Source: Mesorhabditis belari (lineage: Eukaryota > Nematoda > Chromadorea > Rhabditida > Rhabditidae). From it: 64,000 nt of DNA. Where the stretch lies: positions 1 through 64,000 of the forward strand of contig CAUEEP010000458.1 of NCBI GenBank assembly GCA_958450365.1. Direction: 5' to 3'. A program made the position numbers and the translations under genes. Shown here one piece after another: positions 41,843 to 53,200 of this stretch. Every line of letters begins with the position of its first letter. Position 1 is the first letter of the stretch. The notes below the pieces were generated by a model. It was not told the DNA's origin. It did not search any database and saw only the letters and a program-made list of their open reading frames with translations.

Positions 41843-42362
41843 TTGGGTTGGGGAAAATGAGTCGGCGCCGAAAATGAAAAAAATGTCTAAAATTTCTATT
41901 CGACTTCGTCAAATAATATGCGTTTGATACTCATAGAATGGTTAACTAATTCTCTACAAAATCACATTTAAAAGAAAATTCAAACAGCGCCTCCGCTCAA
42001 GAAAAAGCCATTTTTTCACAAAAACTACAAACTGTGATCTAGAAAAAAGCATTGGTGGGATCTTCCTGCAAATTTGGCAACTTAAGTAATTCAATGTGCT
42101 CTATTTTTTTTATATAAACACCAAAGAAGGTTTATGTGAAAGAAACTGTTCAAATGATGAGTCGGACTCTTTGCCATTTTAACCAGCTGCGTTTCGAAGT
42201 TCATAAACTCCACGAAAGAAAAGCTTTGTGGAATCTCTCAAAAGTGATTTTGTAGAGAAATAGTGGATCCTTTTGATGAAACCAAACGTATGTTTAAAGA
42301 AGGCTTTATGTGTGCAAAAAGTCCCTTTAAAGTTGGGCGCCGACTCATTCTCCCCAACCCAA
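41843..42362. mobile_element. Mariner-type MITE, copy 2 of 3
   Basis: 520 bp, TA on both sides, very similar to 23177-23698 and 53726-54245. Confidence 0.9.
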
Positions 42363-42903
42363 TAGCTTAGACCTCTAACCAATTTCTCTTTATCACAAAT
42401 ATTGCCTTTTTTGTAATGCACAGGAATACCAGCTGAATTTAAGAAAAGAGACATTGTAAAGTCTAAAAACTTTTCTTTTCCTTAACATCTTTTCCTGGCA
42501 CCTTTTAGTTGGGGAAAATGACGTGCAAATCCGTTTTAACTCTTCGTTTTCTATCTTTTTGTTCTTTTTTTTTCTTTTCCTTAGCCGATCCACCTTTTTT
42601 CTTCCCCAATTTGGGAGGGTGTAATCCGAGAATTTTTCAAGCACCCTCTTCTTTTTTTGAATCTTCAGAGCTGAATGCTCGGCTTTTCCTTCTTTTCCTT
42701 TAAAAATCCCATTTTGGAGTTCTAATCTTTTTTTTTCTTGTTTATTTGATTACACATAACTCTAGAACTAATCAGCTATGCAATTTTTAGGCGAATGTAA
42801 AAGTTACTGTACTCTAAGCAGCATATTGACAGTAAAACTGGTACTACAAGGTGACTGCAAATTATAGCGACAACATTTTCGAAAACTATCTGAGAAATGT
42901 CTA

Positions 42904-43180
42904 ATTTATTTCAAAAGTGGCAAGTGTTATATAGAGAATTGTAGCCCTAATTCTTGACAACATTTACCTACTAAAAACTACCCGATTCAACTTATACAAC
43001 ACATTTAACAAACACTTGAACGAGCTTGAAAATGAAAGATTCGCTGGAGAGATGTCGACTAGCTTCAAGCGCTTGTTAAATGAGTTGTATAAGTTGAATC
43101 GGGTAGTTTTTAGTAGGTAAATGTTGTCAAGAATTAGGGCTACAATGCTCTATTTAACACTTGCCACTTTTGAAATAAAT
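42904..43180. repeat. Foldback element, about 122-bp arms
   Basis: Arms 42904-43025 and 43058-43180 are reverse complements with a few mismatches (TTGTAGCCCTAATTCTTGAC in both), separated by about 32 bp. It would form a long hairpin. It lies 119 bp upstream of tRNA-Lys copy 2. Confidence 0.9.
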
Positions 43181-43298
43181 AACATTTCCCAGCTACTTTT
43201 CCAAAATGTTTCATTATTTCCCGCCATTTCCCTATTTTTCCAAATTCAGATTTCTTGGTCGTTTCCTTTCAAAGCCCCGCTTAGCCCTTAGCAACATA

Positions 43299-43371
43299 GC
43301 CCGGTTAGCTCAGTCGGTAGAGCACCAGACTCTTAATCTGGCTGTCGCGGGTTCGAGCCCCGCATCCGGCT
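43299..43371 (+). tRNA. tRNA-Lys (CTT), copy with an acceptor mismatch
   Basis: Same as 35581-35653 except that the 3' acceptor strand reads ATCCGGC, leaving a C-C mismatch against GCCCGGT. The anticodon and T arms are intact. Upstream sequence is also related (TTTCATTATTTCCC..CATTT). It may be a weak gene or an early pseudogene. Confidence 0.85.
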
Positions 43372-43379
43372 GATGCTTT

Positions 43380-45130
43380 TTTACTTTTGAAAAAGTTATT
43401 TTTAGATTTACTTTTCATTCTTTTTTTCCTATTTCGTGGTCTTTGTAATATGCCCAGCGTTGGGATTATTTAAAAGAAAAGATGTATTTTTGGATTATCA
43501 ACTTTTTATCTGAGTTACAGTACTCTAGTAATAGACTTATACGCTAAAAATTACCCAGTTTACAGTAAAAAGTTTTAAAAGAGAGTCTTTCTCGAAAAAT
43601 GTCGATTCTTTGGCCTAAAGTCTGAAGGAAATTAAGATTCTGAAAGCTGTAAAAGCTTTGACAATGAGAAGTCAAAGAGTTTTTGAAGTCTTGATTGGTT
43701 TTAAACAAGCAATGATTCCTCGGCAACTTTTTTCGCTTTTTACCCTCCTCGACTTTTATGCAGGTCGCAAATTTGTTCTTTTCTTTTTTTTTCTTTTTTC
43801 CTTTTTTTTTGTTTCTTTTCATTTTCCCTTCCATTTTTGAGCTGCACATGGCAGATCCCAGCTAATTATCGACTCTTTCCACCAAAAAGTCACCAAAAAA
43901 AAAATTGTTCTTTTATAAAATTTTTTTTATTTTGGATAGCCTCATTGGGACTACAAATTCTCGGAAAACTTTTAGCCAAGTTTTAACTTTTTTTCTTTTA
44001 GAAATTATCCTGATAAAACTTAGCAATGTTAAACTGTAATATGTGCTCTCAAATTTGCAAATCTACTTAAACCCTAAACACACTCTTTCTGGCGCACTTT
44101 CTGGCACTGATTTCTTCAAGTTTATTTTCAAAATCAACGCATTGCTACAAGAAAAATAAAAAATTTTAGAATTTTAGAAAGGGTTCGTTTAGGTTCACAT
44201 TTTTGAGCATAAAGAGAATTTTCATAAAGTCTCCAACCAGTTCCCAATTCCCAATCTAACCACTTCCCAGTTAGGATTAAATTTTCAATCAAATTCACCA
44301 GAAAGTGAGTGTTTCTAAAGGTTGATCACAAAGTACAAGTTGAAAAGGTTTTTAATTCAGAATTTAAAAGTTCTATAAAAGTTTTTTTCTTAACATTTTA
44401 TTAAGTTTAAAGATAAATCGAAGGATCATTGGGGAGAAGAGGAGAGTTTTTATCGGTCTTCAGAGTCGCGCACCCTGCTTTGGCCTGGGTTCAGGGGGAA
44501 AGGCAAAAAGGCGAAAAGAAATATAAAGAAGCCAAAAAGACCACCTTCTTTTTTGCTAGAGTGGAGCTGGGAAAAGGGAAAAGGGTCTAATCGATGCCTG
44601 GGCCCGCGTGGGGCTCTCCCTGGCTCTAGAAGACCCTTTTCCCCTTTCTCCTTCTCTTTTTCTTCCTTTTTCTTTCCTTTTTCCTATTCTTTGTCCTTTC
44701 CCATCCCCTTCCAATAGATGTGGCTCTTCGAACCCTTCGATCTCCCACCCCATTTCCCCCGTCCACGATTTTCGCTCTTAGCGTCGTGTTTTTTGGATCC
44801 TCCTCAATCCACTATTCAATCAAAATTGAGATTTTTCTTTAAAGGGTTTAAATCTTTGATATCTCTTTCTAATGTTTGATTTATTTTGATATTTATTGTT
44901 TATTATCTCTTTCTCTTGTTGATATCTCTTTGTTCTATCTTGAAAACGAATTTCTCTACCTTCTACATTAGTAACATCTATATAACGATGTTTTCTGTGT
45001 CCCGGAAAAACGTCAATATATAATCGTTGATAAAATGTTGACAAAAAAAGCTTTTATACATCAATTTTCGATATAACGATACTTCTTTATAACGATATTT
45101 TTTGAGAATATAGTTCTGTTCCATTTCTTT
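43380..45130. other. T/CT-rich intergenic tract, no gene seen
   Basis: Long T and CT runs (43770-43815, 44635-44705). Frames rich in Lys or Phe here are compositional. A GGGTGCGCGACTCTGAAG-type GC patch near 44460 has no assignment. Confidence 0.5.
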
Positions 45131-46156
45131 ATACAGGGTGGGCCAAAATTACCGTTACATATGAAAAAGTCTCTGTATAAAAAGCAACTCAAAAGGTCAA
45201 AGATTTTCCTTAAAAATAACTTTTATTGTCTCATAAAAATTCATAAAAACAATTCATAAAAACTATTCTTTTTTAAACAGATCTCCAATAGCTTTTACAC
45301 AAGCGTCCAAACGTAGAAAAGCGTCGATCGTGGCGAGAAGGTGTAGGAGATCCAGCTCTTCCTAAGCCTTTTCGAACGCTTTTTTCAAACTATCAACAGT
45401 TTTGTGTGGTTGATCGCGTCAACTGATAGCATTTGTGATTTATTTATCTTGTAGGCCTTTAACTTGAGCTTGTTTTTGTTGATTCTTCTAAGGGATGTTC
45501 CCTCTGTATCCCCATTTTTTTGTGACATTTTCCGCACCGATTAGTTTGACGTTTTCAACAGGCGATTCTTCACTTTTTTTTTGACATTTGCTAAAGTTGT
45601 TACCGTTCGCTTTCTTCCATTTCGCTTTCACATTTGCGCGTGAGTGAGCATTGTAACGGTAATTTTGGCCCACCCTGTATGATTTCATTTCATTTCTTGA
45701 ATCGAACAAATTTGTTTTCTAAACAATGCCCTACATTTTTTCTTACCGTAACTTAATGATTTAACTTGCCATTTGTATATTTCAAAAAAACATTAAATAT
45801 CTCGTAATGAAGCATTTCGTTATTTTCAATCATTTCGGAATATATAAAAGAGAATTTCAATGGGGAAGTTATTAAGGATTTCTTCTATAGCAAAGCTTCA
45901 CTTTTCAAAAGAATCGCTTTTGACGGCTTTCTTTACTAAACTTTAGATGTTGGTTTGTGTTTTAATTCTTGATTTTGTTGATAAATTTATTGATAAGCTT
46001 TTAGATAACGATCTGTTTCAAAAAGCGGATGATTTTTGCTTCTACAACAGATCGTTATGTGTATAACGATTTTCTGTATACCGATATTTCAATATAACGA
46101 TCTTTATTCTTGGTCCCTTGAATAGATCGTTATATCGTTATAGAGAAGTTTGACGG
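44940..46156. mobile_element. Tigger-like remnant (right end) split by a mariner-like element
   Basis: The right end at 46156 is the complement of CCGTCAAACTTCTCTATAAC, next to TA. Internal GATATAACGATAC..TATAACGAT stretches occur on both sides of 45134-45677. The left terminus was not located. Confidence 0.55.
45134..45677 (-). mobile_element. Short mariner-like element with transposase remnant
   Basis: 544 bp with ends CAGGGTGGGCCAAAATTACC and complement, TA on both sides. Minus-strand PHKTVDSLKKAFEKA and ATIDAFLRLDACVKAIGDLF correspond to the C-terminus of DD37D-type transposases (compare 54622-54912). The rest has been deleted. Confidence 0.85.
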
Positions 46157-46303
46157 TATTCTAAATTCATTACTATTCGTTTTCGTTTTTATATATATGT
46201 GCTTTATTGAGGGGGCGAATAGAAGGTAGCTTGAGCTTGAGCAAGATCACTGTAGCCTATAAGTGTGCCGTGCAGGCCTAGGCTCAAGTCAGATCATATA
46301 TAT

Positions 46304-46390
46304 CGTATTTTCTTTAATAGTAGTGCACCCTGAGCGTCGCCTAGATTGCTCGAAATCTCGAAAAGCGCTTATCAGAACCTATCGGTTGGA
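46304..46390. mobile_element. Fragment of the 218-bp MITE family
   Basis: Shares CGTATTTTCTTTAATAGTAG and TGCTCGAAATCTCG with 36795-37012; the right half is missing. Confidence 0.75.
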
Positions 46391-47300
46391 CGGTTGGACA
46401 TTTTCAACCAAGTTAATAAGTTTCTTAATGGAAGGTGACCAGACGGGAGCTGATTCCAAACCCTACTAATTTATCTTGTTCATTTACAATGAAATTTCAG
46501 TTAAAAACTGCTTTTTTTAAAAGCTGATTGATAATCTTTTAGGGAAATATTTCATATTTTAATAAAATCTAAATATTTCTAAAACTTTCAACAAAAAGAT
46601 TCGTTTTTAATTTTCATTTCTCTTCTCTTCATCATCACCTTTCGGATTTAGTGTTTGTTCTGGATTAAAGCCATTATCTTTTTCATATCTTTTTCATATC
46701 TTTCACTTCCCATATCTTCCATATTTCAGATCTTTCATCATACTTTCTTCTTCATTTTTTTACTCTTTAATTTAATTAGAGTTGTTTCATCTGGTTTAAT
46801 CTACAACCAACCAATAAAGCGCATCAAATTTCGACAACTTCTCATGAACTTCTTTCTATTTGCTATAACCAAAAAAACATTAAACATTGTAATGTTCAAT
46901 TTAATGCCATTAAATTGCTTTCAAATTACTTTAAAGCGCTGAATTTTCATATTTTCTTACTATCAACCATCTCTTCAGCTAGTTCAATAAAAGTTTCCCT
47001 ATTTCTTTTTCTTTTTCTTTCAATCCCCTTCCGGTCGGCTTTTCATCACCCTTTTTAACTTATTTCCACTATTTCTTTATGTTTACTCAATCTTTTGACC
47101 TGATGCTTCAATTTTTTTCTTACCATTTTAAAATTTTAACCTTTTCTTTTTTTCCTTCTCTTTCCAAATGATGTTTCACTTTGAATTCGAACGCCTTTTC
47201 ATCGTAATTATATTAAAAGTATATCTATTCGACACGAATAATGAATTACAACACAATTGAGGAAATTTTTATCCCTAATTACCCCTATTACCCAAAGAGT
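46391..47300. other. Intergenic, no gene seen
   Basis: T-rich DNA, nothing recognised. Confidence 0.4.
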
Positions 47301-47309
47301 GTTAAGAGA

Positions 47310-47375
47310 AAACCCATAATAATGGGAAAAAGAAGCAATCTTTCTAGCCGCCGGGATCGAACCCTAAGAAGCCTA
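47310..47375 (-). repeat. tRNA-derived short repeat, partial copy
   Basis: AACCCATAATAATGGG and a T-arm complement GCCGGGATCGAACCC are shared with 47535-47646, but the tRNA 5' half is replaced by CCTAAGGATAACCTAGAA repeats. Confidence 0.65.
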
Positions 47376-47534
47376 GAAATCTAAGGATAACCTAGAAAAC
47401 CTAAGGATAACCTAGAAGCCTAGGAATAGCCTGAAAGTCTAGAATAAGCCTGGAAATCAGGCTCTGCTCTGACTGGGCCAAGTACTGAGCCAGTACAGGA
47501 CAGTTTGAGTATCAATTGTAGTCGCTCCAGATCA

Positions 47535-47646
47535 AAGAAAACAACCCATAATAATGGGAAAAAGAAACAACCTTTCTAGCAGCCGGGATCGAACCCTTAA
47601 CCCCCCGACTAGGAGACAAGACTCCTATCCGGTCGGCTACGACGGC
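47535..47646 (-). repeat. tRNA-derived short repeat, longest copy
   Basis: On the minus strand TAGCCGACCGGATAGGAGTC (A box) and GGGTTCGATCCCGGC (B box), with an anticodon-like stem AGGAG..CTCCT, then the tail with CCCATTATTATGGG. The anticodon loop lacks the usual T33 and the acceptor stem does not pair, so it is a pseudogene-like repeat. Confidence 0.65.
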
Positions 47647-48110
47647 AATTATTAAGATAATCTTTCCAAAATCTTTCCAAAATCTTTAACAATTCTCTTT
47701 TTATTCTTACTATGCATAACTGACAAAATTTCCTTCTTCTTTCAGGTATTGATGTTGAAATGAAATTTTCATGACGTTTTCTCTCTCTTCTCTTATTCAT
47801 TCTCACCATTTCTCAAATTGCAGAGAAGTGAGTTCTTCTTTTGAAAGTTTTCCCAAAACTTTTATTGCTTATATTAATCAAATCTTCGTTTTTATCTTAT
47901 TTAACATTTGTTTATTTGCTAAAAGTTATCTTCTGTCTTCCTGAATTTATAGATTAATAATCTGTTTGTAAATTTTATCACAAACAAAATAAAATCTAAT
48001 TTTTACGATCCAAGAGGTTCATTTTGATTCTTTTTTAATATTGCTCATTTGCGAAAAAGTCTTGGATTGTGAATTCTACTTTTTCTTGTCAATTCCTTCA
48101 CTTTTTTTAC
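47647..48110. other. Intergenic, no gene seen
   Basis: AT-rich; no supported feature. Confidence 0.4.
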
Positions 48111-48117
48111 TTTTACT

Positions 48118-48535
48118 TTGCTTTTGCTTTGCTTTGCTTTACTTACTTCTTTACTTACTTCTTTACTTACTTTTTTACTTACTTTTTTACTTACTTTTTT
48201 ACTTACTTCTTTACTTACTTCTTTACTTACTTCTTTACTTACTTCTTTACTTACTTCTCTACTTACTTCTTTACCTACTTCTTTACTTACTTCTCTACTT
48301 ACTTCTTTACTTACTTCTTTACTTACTTCTTTACTTACTTCTCTACTTACTTCTTTACCTACTTCTTTACTTACTTCTTTACTTACTTCTTTACCTACTT
48401 CTTTACTTACTTCTTTACTTACTTCTTTACCTACTTCTTTACTTACTTCTCTACTTACTTCTTTACTTACTTTTTTGCCTACTTCTTTACTTACTTCTTT
48501 ACTTACTTCTTTACTTACTTCTTTACTTTACAGTC
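48118..48535. repeat. 12-bp minisatellite ACTTACTTCTTT
   Basis: About 34 copies with C/T variants at two positions. Because 12 is divisible by three and no unit makes a stop on this strand, all three plus frames stay open (LLLY, FTYF and LLTS repeats). These are not evidence of a protein. Confidence 0.95.
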
Positions 48536-48544
48536 TTACCTATG

Positions 48545-49245
48545 ACTTTCGATATGCATCATACCTTCAGAAACATACCAAATGCAGAAATCTTTAGATT
48601 ACTAAAGTTTAAAGACAAGATTACGATAGTTTTCAAGGTTGACCATTTTAGACTCTACATTTGGCTCTATTTGACTCTATATTTGGTTGCTCTTTCCGTT
48701 TCACATATTTTCCCTCTCTTCCCTTTTGCATATGATTCCTTTCTTGTTTCTTTCCTTTTCAATGCGTATCTTGAATCGAAAATCTCTGTCAATTCTCTTC
48801 TCAATATGAGCTTTCCTTTCTTTTCTCATCCAAGTGGGTGTCCATGGGAAAGGCCATTAGTTGCCAAAGATTGCTTTCGTGTTTTTCAGTTTTTTTTCCT
48901 CCTCATCTCGACATTTGTTTAAACGGTTTTCTGGAAAAGAGACAGATAGTTTTTGAAGTCTCTAAACAGTTTTTCCTTAACGGACTTTATGATATTTGAT
49001 TATTTTACTTGATTATTCAATTGGCACTTTTGCTTTTTTTCCCCCGCCAACCAGAATAGGATATAACTTTCGTCAGCATGTCTCTAATTGAGTAAACAAA
49101 TTGGGGGAATGGTCAGAAATGACGCTATTAGGTTTTTATTCATCTATTTTAGCTTAAATCTATGCAAAACCATGCCAAAACTAGAAGAAAAATTCAATGA
49201 AATAACAAAGATTAATTTGTATATTAACATAATGTCAGGAAAAAG
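48545..49245. other. Intergenic, no gene seen
   Basis: The open frame that continues from the minisatellite to 48922 is T-rich and lacks coding features. Nothing else found. Confidence 0.45.
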
Positions 49246-49249
49246 ACTT

Positions 49250-49430
49250 AGAAGTAATTCAACTACTACTTGGTAATCCAACTACTACGTAACTACTTGG
49301 TAATCCAACTAGAAGTAATCTAGTAGTAAAGAAGTAAAGAAGTAATCCAACTACTACTTGGTAATCCAACTACTACGTAACTACTTGGTAATCCAACTAG
49401 AAGTAATCCAACTACTACGGCTATGAGATA
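49250..49430. repeat. Short-period repeat GGTAATCCAACTACTAC
   Basis: Alternating TTGGTAATCCAACTA and CTACTACGTAACTA modules, about ten in all. Confidence 0.85.
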
Positions 49431-49510
49431 GCTAACTAGTAGCATTATTTTTTTTTCTTATTTCTTCCTTTTTCTTCTTATTTCTTCCTTTTTCTTCTCT
49501 GGCAAGAAGA

Positions 49511-49590
49511 TATTGGATAGCTCAATGGTTAAAGCATCTTCCCGGAAAGGAAAAAGGTCTAGGGTTCAATCCCCTCTTCGGAAATCTTTC
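49511..49590 (+). repeat. tRNA-like fragment
   Basis: GGATAGCTCAATGGTTAAAG (A box) and AGGGTTCAATCCCC (B box) with a disrupted anticodon arm (CTTCCCGGAAAGGAA). Confidence 0.55.
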
Positions 49591-50059
49591 TTTACCATTC
49601 TTTACTTTACTTTATTAGCAAAAAAACAACTCACAAAGGCCAGAGACACCAGGAACATTGAAAATTCGATTCCTTCCATTGTTTAATTTCAAATTTTCAA
49701 CTTATAAGCACTCCTTTCTATTCTTTTTTATGTTTGATCCTTGATTTGAGCCTTGATTGTTCAATTATTGCTATTTTTCTTGATAAACAAGATGTGAAAA
49801 TCTATTCACTCTTTCAGCAATCCACGAACAAAAATGAGATAGCGTCCACCCGCGATGTCTTCTTGGTTTTCGTATTATTTGTAAGTTCACCAAATCTTTG
49901 TTGTTGCTTAGTTGACTAGGATTCAGTTGATCTTGATATAAAATGTTGATAGATTTGAATTAATTCTTTTAAAATACATTTATTCACACGAATTTGGTAC
50001 AAACAATATACAAGCATAAACGCTAGCACTCAACTTCTAAATGTAGAGAAGAAAAGAAA

Positions 50060-50185
50060 CCCCCATATATATGGGAAAAAAAAGTATTAATAATCTAGCT
50101 GCCGGGATTGAATCCTTGATCTCCCCACGAAGATTCTTGATCTCCCCACAAGGCTATTAGCCAGTCTGCGATGGTGGCCATCTAA
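50060..50185 (-). repeat. tRNA-derived short repeat, third copy
   Basis: CCCCCATATATATGGG then CTAGCTGCCGGGATTGAATC, as in 47310 and 47535. The anticodon region holds a duplicated TTGATCTCCCCAC. Confidence 0.65.
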
Positions 50186-50294
50186 TTAATCAATGATCAA
50201 ACTCAATAGCTTTAAGCCAAATCCAAGCCAACCATTCGAACACTTACAAATAAACAATCAACAATTCTCGTTTTCAAGCTCATTTTTATTTCAG

Positions 50295-53200
50295 TGGTGG
50301 ACGAGCGATAAAAGAGGAGCCGGAAGAGGAGAAAAAAGCTGAAGAAGAAGGAGAAGCGAGTACAAGTAGAGGAGATGAGGAGAGAGGGGAGACGAGCAGA
50401 CCGGCAGGGTTTATGGCATGGATGTCACCAGCTGAAGGAGGTGAGATTTATTTAAAGCGATACACAGTATCGATTCTAGTCCTATAAAACTGTTTAGTGC
50501 TATAAAAACAAGGTAAAACTATCTAGCTTGAGGTCAAAACCCATTTGAACTAGCTAAACTTTACTAGCACTAGGCCTGACTATGACAAGGGCATAAAATT
50601 CCACTACATCAACATGAGTAAGGCATAAAGCCTTACCCTGACGGCAATGGAATACGTGTGGCTCTTTGGTAGAGCACTTGCCGGGTAAGCGAGAGGTCGC
50701 AGGTTCAAATCCTGGCGCCGATATGTTTAACGCATAAAAGGACCGGCGGGTTAAAATCGTGGAATATGTATTCTTTATGTCAGTAAGTACAAGTTACAAC
50801 AGTAGCAACAGCTGTACAAGTTGTTTAAGAACATTGTAAGAAACATTTTGATTAATTGAAACCAAATTCTTCTAGGGCATATCATTCGACGAAAAGTGAC
50901 CCGACAAGAAACGGGCCTCGATGAAGTCTGTCTCTTCTCGTCGCCTGAATCATCTGAACCAAAATCCCCTCCATCTGAGGTTTCTAAATTTTACAACAGT
51001 TTACAGTTCAATATTTTCAATATTCATCAGTTTATAGTTCAAGATTTGTTCTTATAAATGAATTTTTCAATTTCTAGCCTGTTTCATTGATCTCACCAAC
51101 CAGCGCACTCCAGCATGCTTTAGATGATCTGACGAGTGAACAACGAGAGAGAATCGAACAGGTAAATCAAATAAAGATCAGCACACCAGAAAGATGCTTT
51201 TCTGAAAGCACAACGTACGCCCAACGAACAAATTCAACCAGATCAGCTAGTTCAAATCAATTTTGGATCTTCTAGGTTCTTCAACGAGCCGAAGCCTCCC
51301 GAAAAGAGGCCAGAGTCGCCGTTGACACTCGACGATTGGCAAGGAAAGGAATCACACACAAAATTCTACGCGAGAAAGCCTCTTTTGATCAAGAACAAGC
51401 TGGAGAGGCTGGTTTTTTAAAGCTTAATCAGAATTTTTCTTGAAAAACTTACTTATTTTCCTATTCAGTCTGAGCGCGAGGACTCCTTTGAAATGAGTGA
51501 TTTCCCCTTGGTACAAATGGATTCATTACCCGAAAGTGAGTTCAATAAAATATTTTCTTAAAGCTTTCCTTTTCTAGCAAAGAATGTAGAGGAATCAGGT
51601 GAGAAAATAGCTTAGTATTAGTGACATGCTTACGTTTGAAAACCTAATGTTTTAAAGTTTACAAGTAAAGTTGATAAATTTTCATTTAGCGCTGGAAGTT
51701 TCGATGAGCGAGACGGCCAGTCCGTCACACCGAATATCGCCGAGGAGAATGCTATCGGAAAGAGCGGATTCGATTGTGGCGATTGGGGAGAATTTGGAAA
51801 GAGGTTTGAAATTCTAAGAAAATCAAGAAACAGATCGCATTGTTCGCTGAATTTTGGCGCTGGTTAAGTCATGCAATAGTTTAAAAAGATGTCGAATTTG
51901 TAGCAAAACAAAACAGTCAAATATGAAGAAAAAGTGATCACAAAGAATTTGGGCATAGCGACGCCAAAAGCGGGAAAAATGTCAAAAAATGACTCAGTCG
52001 ATTGTGGAAAACTTGATAGCCCCGTCCCTTTTGCTATTGGCCATCTAACTTTAAACTCAAATATCTTGGTGTTGGGCTATCCAATTTAAATAGTTTTTGT
52101 ACCAATCGACAGAGAAAGTCTTGGCGCATCTAATGATATCAAGAATATTTAAATTGAACAGCTTAACACCAAGAAATTTGAGCTCAAAGTTGGATTGCCA
52201 CTAGCAAAAAGGGGAGGGCGCGTATAAAAGGTCGACCCCGCCCCTTTGTCATTAGCAATCCAACTTTAAGCTCAAATATCTTGGTGTTGAGCTGTTCAAT
52301 TTAAATATTCTTGATATCATTAGATGCGCCAAGACTTTCTCTGTCGATTGGTACAAAAACTATTAAAATTGAACAGCTCAACACCAAGAAATTTGAGCTC
52401 AAAGTTTGATTGCCATTTGGGGAATGGAGCCACTCATTTTATTGAGTCCACCAATTAGAACTGGTTCAATTTACTTACTCTAAACTTTCAGATAAATAGA
52501 GAAACTTATTAGCTTTAATTTATTAGTGTTAACTATCGTGTATTCTCATAAAATCAGAGCTAAAAGTAGATTGGAGGTAAAGTAACGAAAGCTTTCAAAA
52601 GTTGACAAGTTTTAGAAAACACCTTCATCATGAAATTCTAGAAGCCTCAGCGACAGCCACGAAAATCGTTTCCCGTGTCCGCGTGCTCACCGCTCAACTA
52701 ACGCATTGGTTCTCGCAAATCGATGAAGATGGCGATTTGTTGGCTTTCATGAATTGTTAGTGGTTTGAAAGGTGTACATGGCTAGATGTACTTCTCGGCT
52801 AGATGTACTTCTCGGCTAGATGTACTTCTCGGCTAGATGTACTTTTCGGCTAGATGTACTTCTCGGCTAGATGTACTTCTCGGCTAGATGTACTTCTCGG
52901 CTAGATGTACTTGTCGGCTAGATGTACTTCTCGGCTAGATGTACTTCTCGGCTAGATGTACTTCTCGGCTAGATGTACTTCTCGGCTAGATGTACTTCTC
53001 GGCTAGATGTACTTTTCGGCTAGATGTACTTCTCGGCTAGATGTACTTCTCGGCTAGATGTACTTCTCGGCTAGATGTACTTCTCGGCTAGATGTACTTC
53101 TCGGCTAGATGTACTTCTCGGCTAGATGTACTTCTCGGCTAGATGTACTTCTCGGCTAGATGTACTTCTCGGCTAGATGTACTTCTCGGCTAGATGTACT

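Noticed and set aside
42179..42644. Open frames across the MITE and adjacent T-rich DNA
   Set aside because: The same frame appears in each MITE copy with stops in others and has no similarity to transposases; explained by repeat sequence.
44556..44753. Lys/Glu/Arg-rich frame
   Set aside because: Antisense of a CT-rich low-complexity tract.
48041..48922. 293-codon open frame with LLLYLLLY repeats resembling a membrane protein
   Set aside because: It is produced by a 12-bp repeat that is open in all three frames; the flanks show no coding character.
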